A DNA stretch of 5,578 nucleotides from Melioribacteraceae bacterium (GTDB taxonomy: Bacteria; Bacteroidota; Ignavibacteria; Ignavibacteriales; Melioribacteraceae). The stretch spans positions 1 to 5,578 of the forward strand of contig WFQV01000080.1 of the NCBI GenBank assembly GCA_015486905.1, in the 5' to 3' direction. Position 1 is the stretch's first letter; each line of letters opens with the position of its first letter. Below the pieces are notes generated by a model. That model made no database searches, was not told the origin of the DNA, and saw nothing but the letters and a program-made list of their open reading frames with translations. The position numbers were made by a program, and so were the translations under genes. Shown here in pieces: positions 1 to 5,495 of the stretch.

Positions 1-70
1 AACTCAACCAGCTCTCTAAAAGGATTAAAATCTTCACTTCGAAACCTTCGGTATCATTTTTGTTTTTCAT
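1..70 (-). CDS. possible 5' end of a gene running off the left edge
   Basis: On the minus strand an ATG at 70-68 opens a frame of 23 codons that stays open to the window edge; its product would begin MKNKNDTEGFEV. No Shine-Dalgarno sequence is seen before it, only an A/T-rich stretch. A second minus-strand frame is also open to the edge for 17 codons after a TGA and reads like protein (it ends in DFNPFRELVE), so the correct frame is uncertain. No family can be recognised from so few residues. If real, this gene would lie downstream of the por operon in the same orientation, after a long spacer. Confidence 0.2.
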   Translation of the reverse strand, partial: MKNKNDTEGFEVKILILLESWLS

Positions 71-127
71 TATTGTTTTTAAAAATATTCAGCCCTTTTG
101 AAGATGTTCATTTTTCAAACCTATTAA

Positions 128-167
128 CCCTTTCCCCGCATTCTGCAGGTCGGGAAGGGAGGGAAAG
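128..167 (+). repeat. GC-rich imperfect inverted repeat with purine-rich right arm
   Basis: The pyrimidine-rich left arm CTTTCCC (130-136) is exactly complementary to GGGAAAG (161-167). An alternative pairing joins CCCTT-T-CCC (128-136) to GGGAAGGG (152-159) with one bulged base. The loop contains the palindrome CTGCAG. The right arm carries GG, GGG, GGG and GGG runs between 148 and 163. The high GC stands out from the AT-rich surroundings. No T-run follows on either strand, so it is not a normal terminator. It may be a dispersed intergenic element, but only one copy is in view. Confidence 0.35.
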
Positions 168-335
168 TGTAGGTGGAAAAAATAAGAAAAGCAAGCAATG
201 CGGTAAAATGCTTAAAAACAATATCACACAGATTGAACGCTATGCCAAATTTTGAGGAATTTCTTTAAATGACCGAACAGTGCTTTTAGGACAACCCCGG
301 AAAGATCAAATATTTCTTAGCCCCCACGGAGTTTA

Positions 336-351
336 CCCCGCCTTGGCGGGG
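336..351. repeat. strong short GC hairpin
   Basis: CCCCGCC (336-342) and GGCGGGG (345-351) are perfect inverted copies separated by TT. As RNA this would form a six-pair all-G/C stem closed by a CUUG tetraloop on the plus strand. Neither strand has a T-run next to it, so a simple intrinsic terminator is unlikely. The near-identical words CACGGAGTTT (325-334) and CACGGATTTC (366-375) lie on either side. The whole may be a small palindromic repeat element; its function is unknown. Confidence 0.5.
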
Positions 352-680
352 AACATCTAATTAATCACGGATTTCAAACAGTGGGTGCAACAAACAAAAA
401 CAACAATAAAAGTTTTGGCTCGATTTTTGGCAGGTTCATTTCGGAAAAGCAAAAAAATCGTGACAAAACGTTCAAGAGAGAAAAGCAAGCTAAAAATTTT
501 TTACCACCAAATTTAAACTTGTACAGAACAAATAACGGAAAAGAACAGCGCTCGTAATTCATTAATTAAGACTCGTCCGCTTTAGGGATAATTTGTAATA
601 TCTTTTTAATCTGTTCAGAGTTCGTAAAACAGTTTTCTCTTTTCCCTTGTTCTCAACCTTAATCTTTCTTGAGATTTAAC

Positions 681-710
681 GTGATAGGGAATAGCGTAGC
701 GAACCATCAC
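681..710. repeat. palindromic element with AGCGTAGCGA core
   Basis: GTGAT-a-GG (681-688) can pair with CCATCAC (704-710) as a seven-pair stem with one bulged A. The loop holds AGCGTAGCGA (693-702). A related core, AGCGCAGCGA, is read on the minus strand at 5483-5474 inside another palindrome on the other side of the operon. Repeated extragenic palindromes often have this layout, so a REP-like identity is plausible but rests on only two imperfect copies. Confidence 0.35.
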
Positions 711-726
711 CATTCGGCAAGGCATT

Positions 727-757
727 AAAAAAATCTTTTCCACACAACAGATTTCTT
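727..757 (-). terminator. weak candidate terminator of the por operon
   Basis: Read on the minus strand, AAATCT (754-749) is followed by a 12-base loop and AGATTT (736-731), which runs directly into more T residues (a seven-T run in all, down to 727). With a G-U pair and two A-U pairs using the first T residues the stem could reach nine pairs. It begins about 55 bases after the porB stop codon. The stem is nearly all A/T with a large loop, so it would be weak; no better candidate is seen after porB. Confidence 0.25.
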
Positions 758-810
758 AGTCGCTGTAAAGATTAATTTTCTTACACAAAGAAATTTGCGA
801 ACACTTTTTA

Positions 811-1719
811 CTATTCTTCGAAACTCATCTTTTCGAGTTTAAGCAATCTGTTCCAATAATTGTCAACGTGTTCTTGGATATTTTTTATTGCTTGTCCCGT
901 TTCATCTTTGAAGAGGTGCCTGAACCTGCCTTGTTTTCCCAAGCATCTTTCAACCGGAACTTTTTCCTTCGGGAAATAATTAACTCGGAATTTCTGATGT
1001 TCCACTTCGAAAAGCGGGAAGAGTTTTGTATCTACCGCCAGTCTCGCAATTGTTATTGATTGAGCGGGGTCTGTTTTGTGTCCCGGAGGGCAGGGTCCGT
1101 CAATCATTAAAAGTCTGAACCCTTCGGTTTCTTTTGCCTTCTGAATTTTACGTCTGTAATCTTCAATGAATGCAAGCGAGCAGGTTGCGGCGTAAGGAAT
1201 ATTGTGTGCGGCAACGATGCCCATTAAATCTTTAGGCCAGGTCTTTTTGTAATTTGCCTTGGGGTTTGTGGTTGTAACCGCACCGTAAGGTGTTGCCGTG
1301 CTTGTTTGTATTCCGGTGTTCATATAAGCGCCGTTGTTGTTCACAACGTAAAGTAAATTTTCACCGCGGGATGCGGCTCCCGAGAGAGATTGAAATCCAA
1401 TATCGAAAGTACCGCCGTCGCCGGCAAGGATTGCGACGGTAGCGTCTTTCTTACCTTTCCTATCCAATGCCGCTCGGATTCCCGTAGCTGTAGCAGGTGC
1501 TGCGGCAAATACAGTGTGCACCACGCTACCTTTAATTTCATTTAGAGGATAAGGACCGGCAATAATGGAAAAGCAGGAAGCCGGAACGACGTAAACCGTG
1601 TTCTCGCCGAGTATGCTTGCCAAATGTCTTACGAGCAAAGCCCAGCCGCAGCCTCTACAACTTAAACCGCCGGAGAAAACCTTTTCATCTTCAATTAAAA
1701 ATTTATTAGCAGGTAACAT
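811..1719 (-). CDS. porB: 2-oxoacid (probably pyruvate):acceptor oxidoreductase, beta subunit, TPP-binding
   Basis: This is the beta subunit of the POR complex. It binds thiamine diphosphate and, with PorA, catalyses CoA-dependent oxidative decarboxylation of a 2-oxoacid (or the reverse carboxylation) in the cytoplasm. The 302 residues match the usual length of about 300. The TPP/Mg motif is visible as GDGG (100-103), followed about 26 residues later by NNN (127-129) and the family signature AYMNTGIQ (131-138) with TPYGA next. Four cysteines fit the single [4Fe-4S] cluster of free-standing PorB proteins: C21 and C24 (CRGCG), C49 and C210 (GPCPPG). QGRFRHL (263-269) near the C-terminus is also typical of pyruvate-type PorB. 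The ATG start has GAGG seven bases upstream. It lies 29 bases after porA and is the last gene of the operon. Pyruvate is the likeliest substrate; 2-oxoisovalerate or another 2-oxoacid is not excluded. Confidence 0.93.
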   Translation of the reverse strand: MLPANKFLIEDEKVFSGGLSCRGCGWALLVRHLASILGENTVYVVPASCFSIIAGPYPLNEIKGSVVHTVFAAAPATATGIRAALDRKGKKDATVAILAGDGGTFDIGFQSLSGAASRGENLLYVVNNNGAYMNTGIQTSTATPYGAVTTTNPKANYKKTWPKDLMGIVAAHNIPYAATCSLAFIEDYRRKIQKAKETEGFRLLMIDGPCPPGHKTDPAQSITIARLAVDTKLFPLFEVEHQKFRVNYFPKEKVPVERCLGKQGRFRHLFKDETGQAIKNIQEHVDNYWNRLLKLEKMSFEE

Positions 1720-1748
1720 TTTAAAACCTCTATTTTCTTTTCAAAATA

Positions 1749-2960
1749 TTATTCCAAATCAATCCAAGTAACATCTTTCGGTTCTTCCATTGTCTTAAGA
1801 ATTACTCTTTCAATGGTAACGGGAGGAACGTCTTTTCCACCGAGTCCTGTAAAGACATCGTAAATTTTCAAGTTACGTTCACCGTAAAGAGCGCGTTTCA
1901 TTTCCATCATTAACGCTCCTTCCTTATCACCGGGGAAGTTTCTTTCAATAGTAACGATAGCGGTATCGTCCGAAAGGGGCGCAAGAGCGTTAAGGACAGT
2001 TTCTTTCGGGAACGGTTTAACCAAACGTAATTTTAAAAGTCCGACTTCCGGGTAACGGGGTAGAAGTCCCCGCGCTGTGGAAGTAATGCTTGATATGGTA
2101 ACAAGCACAATTTTTGTTTGAGGTGTAATATTGTAGGCCTCCACCGCTTGGTATTTTCTGCCGAAATGTTTTCCAAAGTCTTCGCCTACTTTATTTGTAA
2201 GCTCTTCAACTTTTTGAATATCTGTCCAGTAGCGATAATTAAAGGTTTCGTATTTATCCGGGGCAATCAATCCGCCGAAGGCTTTCGGGTGGTCAACGTC
2301 AATTTCTCCGCCTTTCATTTTTTTCGGAGGAAGGAATTCGTCAACCAGGCTCTGCTCCGGCACCCAAACATTTTCGCTTGTGTGGCTTTGGTAAAAAGCA
2401 TCGAGGACAACCATGACGGGCAAATCCAATTCTTCGGAAATAATGTAAGCCTGGATTACCGAATCAAGAACCTCTTGTGAGCTTTCACCGTAGAATTGTA
2501 CCCAGCCGGTATCTCTCTGCGAAATTGAGTCCGTTTGGTCGGACCAGATATTCCAAGGAATAGAAGGTCTTCCGACATTGCAAATTACAATAGGCAGACG
2601 GAAGTGAGCTATGGCATGAAGGACTTCGTGAGCATAAAAAAGTCCCTGTCCGCTTGTTGCCGTAAAAACTCTTTCGCCTGCTATTGCCGCTCCCATTGCA
2701 GCAGCAAAAACGGAGTGTTCACTGTCCATATTAATGTAAATAGCATCCAACTCACCGGTAGCAACTTTATTGGAAAGTTCCTCCACGATTGTTGTTTGCG
2801 GTGTAATTGGGTAAGCGGGAATGAATCCCGCGCGGCAGAGTTTTGCCGCTTCAGCAGCAGCGTAATTCCCTTTTAGAATTTTTTGCGTATGCCGTGCGTA
2901 AAATTTTTCATTTTCCGTTTGTGTATTTGCCGAATTATTTTTAGTTGTTATATTATTCAT
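1749..2960 (-). CDS. porA: 2-oxoacid (probably pyruvate):acceptor oxidoreductase, alpha subunit
   Basis: This is the alpha subunit of the POR complex, which contributes the pyrimidine-binding half of the thiamine-diphosphate site and substrate-binding residues. At 403 residues it is close to the family's usual 380-400. Domain I (about 30-200) carries YPITPQT (50-56), with the Thr that contacts substrate in related enzymes; E81 in a SEHS motif, the probable cofactor-activating glutamate; SGQG (103-106); and R131 just before NIWSDQTD (137-144), followed by TGWVQFY. A second domain (about 280-395) has the transketolase C-terminal-like stretch ending LRLVKPFP (311-318). The first 27 residues are a polar Asn/Thr-rich extension without family signature. 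The ATG start is supported by GAGGTGG just upstream, and the next in-frame ATG (residue 78) would remove the catalytic YPITPQT motif. The start overlaps the end of the fusion gene by 8 bases, which suggests translational coupling. Confidence 0.93.
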   Translation of the reverse strand: MNNITTKNNSANTQTENEKFYARHTQKILKGNYAAAEAAKLCRAGFIPAYPITPQTTIVEELSNKVATGELDAIYINMDSEHSVFAAAMGAAIAGERVFTATSGQGLFYAHEVLHAIAHFRLPIVICNVGRPSIPWNIWSDQTDSISQRDTGWVQFYGESSQEVLDSVIQAYIISEELDLPVMVVLDAFYQSHTSENVWVPEQSLVDEFLPPKKMKGGEIDVDHPKAFGGLIAPDKYETFNYRYWTDIQKVEELTNKVGEDFGKHFGRKYQAVEAYNITPQTKIVLVTISSITSTARGLLPRYPEVGLLKLRLVKPFPKETVLNALAPLSDDTAIVTIERNFPGDKEGALMMEMKRALYGERNLKIYDVFTGLGGKDVPPVTIERVILKTMEEPKDVTWIDLE

Positions 2961-5229
2961 ATTCCACCTCGCTCAATTTAAAATCAATTGCCGAGCACGG
3001 GCATTCTTGGACGCAAATTCCGCAGCCCTTACAATAGTCGTAATCTATTCGTAAGCGGCCGTCTTCGTCAACGTGTATTGCAGCATCGGGACAATAGTTG
3101 TAGCAGTTCCCACAGCTAAAGCATTCGCCGCAGTGCAAGCATCTGTCCGTTTCGGCGGCTACATCTTCTTCGGTTAATCCTTCGGCAACCTCTTCGAAGT
3201 TCAAGTAAAATTCTTTGTCGTATTTAATTTTGTTGTCATGCCTTGGAGTCGGTAAATAGTAGGCAAAGTTCAAATCCGTAGGAATTACAATTTGCTCTTT
3301 AACTTCTTCATGTGTGTAGGGACGGTTGTTAAAATAAGCGTCAATTTCTTCGGCAACTTTATTTCCGCTGCCTATTGCTTCTACAACCGTTCCGCCCCAT
3401 GCCATGTCGCCCGAGCAGAAAACGGGAATTTTGCTTTCAAATTCCGTCCGCCCTTGCTCGGCTTTAATCCTTTCGCCGTTAAATGCAAAGGGATCGTATT
3501 TCTGCCCTATCGCTTTAATAATTTTATTGACAACAACTTTTGTTTCGGAATTAGGGATCGGAATAGGCCTTCTTCTACCGGATTCATCCGGTTCACCCAA
3601 TTCCATTTTAATCATAGTTATTTCTATCTCATTTTCGGAGATTTTATTAAGTGCTACCGGAGTAGTTAGGAATTCAATTTTAACTCCTTCCGCAAGAGCT
3701 TCCTCCACTTCGAGATGAATGGCAGGCATTTCTTTGACCGTACGCCGGTAGTAAATGGTTGGAATTGCTCCGAGTCGCAGGGCAGTTCTGGAAACATCTA
3801 TTGCAGTATTCCCACCGCCTATTATTGCAACGTTGTCACCTTTTTGAATTTCGTAAGAGTTTTTATTTAGTTTGAACTCACGCAGGAAGTCGATTCCGTC
3901 GAAGGCAAGCTCCTCGTTGGGAATTCCCATTGTGGTGCCGATATGCGAGCCTACCGCAGTAATAACGGCGTCAAAGTCATTTTCAAGCTCTTTAACCGTG
4001 ACTTTTTTGTTTGTGAAAATCTTAACGCCCGCTTTTTCGATTCTTCCTATTTCTCTGTCAAGGGTATCGTCGGGTAATCTGAATTTCGGTATTCCGGTGC
4101 GCATCATTCCGCCTGTTTGAGGCAGCGCTTCAAAGACGGTTGTTTCGTAACCTTTTAATCTTAATCGTAGTGCGGCTGTTAATCCTGCAGGTCCAGAACC
4201 GATTACAGCAATTTTTTCTTTCTTCGAAATCTCAGGCGATTTGTAATTAACATCTCCTTCCTTATCGCCTAAGAACCTCTCTACTCCACCGATGTTAAGC
4301 GGCTTGTCGAATTCATTACGGTTACAATTTTGTTCGCAAAAATGGGGGCAAACCCTTCCGGTAATTGCAGGGAAAGGATTATGTTCCAAAATCAGTTCGT
4401 AAGCCTCGCGGAATTTCTTTTCGTTACTCAGACGTAGAAATCCGCGAACGTCCGTCCCTGCCGGACAATTGGCGGAACAAGGTGCTTGTTTGGTTGTGAA
4501 GGAAGGTGTAAGAACACGCCAATTCCCGGTTTTGTTGATTGCCATCGGTTCCGACCAGGAGGGGAACTCGGGAACTTCGTCCAAGTTAAATTTATTACCG
4601 GATGTAAGACTTTCCAAATCCGAGCGAACTTCTTCCTGAGTAGTTGAATTCAACAAATCGGTTAAAAATGTGTAATTGCTTTTTAACCCTACAATGCTAT
4701 CGAATGCAATGATTGCCGCTTCCGCATTTTCTTTTGGTTTTGTAGGAACGTTTTCGGAAATGATTTTTGTGCCGAATTCAATGTCGGTGTCAAGAAGTTT
4801 CAGAACGGCGCCGATCATTGCCGAGTTAACAATAGGAAGCGATTTGCTTCCCAATCCTTTTTCAAGTGATATTTTAGTAGCGGGAATAGTGAAAAGGTTG
4901 TCGGTTTTATCTTTAAGGTCGGAGATTGATTTTTCCGTATTAATTAACACCGCACCGTTTTCCCTTAAGCCGTCGAAGACCGGAACTTGGGATAATAGAG
5001 TCTCGTCGAAAACTACTATTAAATTTGGGCTGTAAATATTGCTTCTGTTCAAAATTTCCGTCTTTGAAACTCTTAAGAAAGCTTGAATAGGAGCGCCGGT
5101 TCTTTCAACGCCGAAAGCGGGAAAAGCTTGTACGTAATAACCTCCGATTGTGCCGAATATCTTGGCTAATATTTCAAAAGCCGTCACCATTCCTTGTCCG
5201 CCTCGTGCGTGACCTCTAATCTCTAGCAT
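2953..5229 (-). CDS. porG: PorG-GltD-PorD fusion: 2-oxoacid oxidoreductase gamma/delta subunit with FAD/NADP(H) module
   Basis: This protein supplies the gamma and delta parts of the POR complex plus a flavin oxidoreductase module. Residues 1-185 are PorG, with RGGQG (9-13) and QAFPAFGVERTGAP (34-47). Residues 220-250 resemble the PorD N-terminus (TGNWR, 234-238). Residues 250-635 are a GltD/NfnB-like oxidoreductase: cysteines C251, C255, C294, C298 and C302; an FAD motif GSGPAG (344-349); an NAD(P)H motif GGGNTA (471-476) followed by YYRR (493-496), whose arginines suggest NADPH; and a C-terminal FAD contact, GD (607-608) plus GGTVVEAI. Residues 697-745 form a two-cluster ferredoxin: C703, C706, C709, C713 and C733, C736, C739, C743, with C697, C700 and C745 extra. 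No signal peptide or membrane segment is seen. The ATG has GGAG seven bases upstream. It is the first gene of the operon. The likely role is to link 2-oxoacid oxidation to NADP(H); this is inferred from the domains, not shown. Confidence 0.9.
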   Translation of the reverse strand: MLEIRGHARGGQGMVTAFEILAKIFGTIGGYYVQAFPAFGVERTGAPIQAFLRVSKTEILNRSNIYSPNLIVVFDETLLSQVPVFDGLRENGAVLINTEKSISDLKDKTDNLFTIPATKISLEKGLGSKSLPIVNSAMIGAVLKLLDTDIEFGTKIISENVPTKPKENAEAAIIAFDSIVGLKSNYTFLTDLLNSTTQEEVRSDLESLTSGNKFNLDEVPEFPSWSEPMAINKTGNWRVLTPSFTTKQAPCSANCPAGTDVRGFLRLSNEKKFREAYELILEHNPFPAITGRVCPHFCEQNCNRNEFDKPLNIGGVERFLGDKEGDVNYKSPEISKKEKIAVIGSGPAGLTAALRLRLKGYETTVFEALPQTGGMMRTGIPKFRLPDDTLDREIGRIEKAGVKIFTNKKVTVKELENDFDAVITAVGSHIGTTMGIPNEELAFDGIDFLREFKLNKNSYEIQKGDNVAIIGGGNTAIDVSRTALRLGAIPTIYYRRTVKEMPAIHLEVEEALAEGVKIEFLTTPVALNKISENEIEITMIKMELGEPDESGRRRPIPIPNSETKVVVNKIIKAIGQKYDPFAFNGERIKAEQGRTEFESKIPVFCSGDMAWGGTVVEAIGSGNKVAEEIDAYFNNRPYTHEEVKEQIVIPTDLNFAYYLPTPRHDNKIKYDKEFYLNFEEVAEGLTEEDVAAETDRCLHCGECFSCGNCYNYCPDAAIHVDEDGRLRIDYDYCKGCGICVQECPCSAIDFKLSEVEYE
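2961..2970 (-). promoter_or_regulatory. Shine-Dalgarno of porA inside the end of the fusion gene
   Basis: On the minus strand GAGGTGG (2970-2964) precedes the porA ATG by three bases after its last G (four after the GAGGTG core). It lies wholly within the last codons of the upstream gene. The overlap ATGAATAA (2960-2953) contains both the porA start and the TAA stop of the fusion. This arrangement fixes the porA start and favours coupled translation, which would keep the subunits in balance. Confidence 0.7.
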
Positions 5230-5251
5230 AGCTTTTCTCCGTATGGTTATG

Positions 5252-5322
5252 ATTATCTGCTTTTAAATGAAATAATTTTTTTATGGTATGTAATTTATTT
5301 GGAACTGTAATATTCATCTCAA
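5252..5322 (-). promoter_or_regulatory. possible promoter region of the por operon
   Basis: Two weak sigma-70-like options are seen on the minus strand. One is GATAAT (5257-5252), a five-of-six match to the -10 consensus that would give a leader of roughly 15-20 bases, but it has no good -35 word. The other is TTGAGA (5322-5317) followed after 17 bases by AATAAA (5299-5294), with a good -35 and a poor -10. The base composition makes chance matches common, so neither is firm. Confidence 0.2.
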
Positions 5323-5356
5323 TATTTAGAAAAAATAAAAGAATATTTTTGTTAAG

Positions 5357-5393
5357 TGAAATTAAAACATTTTGACGAAATATTGAAATTAAA
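5357..5393. repeat. 10-bp direct repeat upstream of the operon
   Basis: TGAAATTAAA occurs at 5357-5366 and again at 5384-5393, 27 bases apart. On the operon's strand the word reads TTTAATTTCA. It lies upstream of the possible promoter, where an activator or repressor could bind. The repeat is A/T-rich within A/T-rich DNA, so chance is a real alternative. Confidence 0.3.
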
Positions 5394-5462
5394 TCTTTCT
5401 CGGTGCATGCTTAAAATCGGTGTTAAAAAATAAAAAAAATAAGAAAGAAGGAACGAGAAATC

Positions 5463-5495
5463 CGACTACGCCCTCGCTGCGCTCGGGCTACGTCG
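5463..5495. repeat. GC-rich palindromic element with AGCGCAGCGA core (minus strand)
   Basis: CGAC (5463-5466) pairs with GTCG (5492-5495) and GCCC (5470-5473) with GGGC (5485-5488), separated by a small internal loop. CTACG occurs as a direct repeat at 5466-5470 and 5488-5492. The central loop reads AGCGCAGCGA on the minus strand. The element is sharply GC-rich against its surroundings and is not followed directly by a T-run, although a T-rich stretch begins further along the minus strand. A REP-like extragenic repeat is the most likely explanation. Confidence 0.4.

Larger units (their letters stand above)
71..810. other. long intergenic region without a supported gene
   Basis: About 740 bases contain no convincing coding sequence. 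The open frames here are short (58-62 codons), lack ribosome binding sites, and translate to low-complexity or oddly composed peptides. The region is A/T-rich with islands of GC-rich palindromic sequence (near 128-167, 336-351 and 681-710), which are listed separately. The last part (727-810) is the likely 3' untranslated region of porB. This looks like a spacer that has collected small repeat elements rather than a decayed gene, but no family of element could be assigned. Confidence 0.6.

Noticed and set aside
73..255. Plus-strand 60-codon open frame
   Set aside because: It has no ribosome binding site, runs through the GC-rich inverted repeat at 128-167 and translates to a peptide typical of noncoding repeat DNA (LSPHSAGREGR).
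321..557. Plus-strand open frame of 78 sense codons with a possible GTG start at 381, giving a basic 58-residue peptide
   Set aside because: It has no ATG, no ribosome binding site and no family resemblance. It is open probably by chance, though a gene remnant cannot be excluded.
374..562. Minus-strand 62-codon open frame rich in Leu and Phe
   Set aside because: The hydrophobic look comes from A-rich DNA on the other strand; there is no Shine-Dalgarno and no recognisable motif.
776..797. A/T hairpin just after porB (AATTTCTT with AAGAAAATT on the minus strand)
   Set aside because: It has a bulged, all but G/C-free stem with no T-run after it; the structure at 727-757 is a better terminator candidate.
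868..1059. Plus-strand open frame over the end of porB
   Set aside because: It is a shadow of porB, whose TPP and cysteine motifs are unmistakable on the other strand.
1341..1541. Minus-strand 66-codon frame inside porB
   Set aside because: It is an out-of-frame shadow of porB with no start signal.
2118..2876. Two plus-strand open frames (120 and 113 codons) opposite porA
   Set aside because: They are antisense shadows of porA with no domain or ribosome binding site.
3292..5035. Four plus-strand open frames (82-125 codons) opposite the fusion gene
   Set aside because: They are antisense shadows; the minus strand encodes continuous conserved domains throughout.
5400..5422. Direct repeat TCGGTG around a GCATGC palindrome
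   Set aside because: The words are only six bases long with no supporting context.
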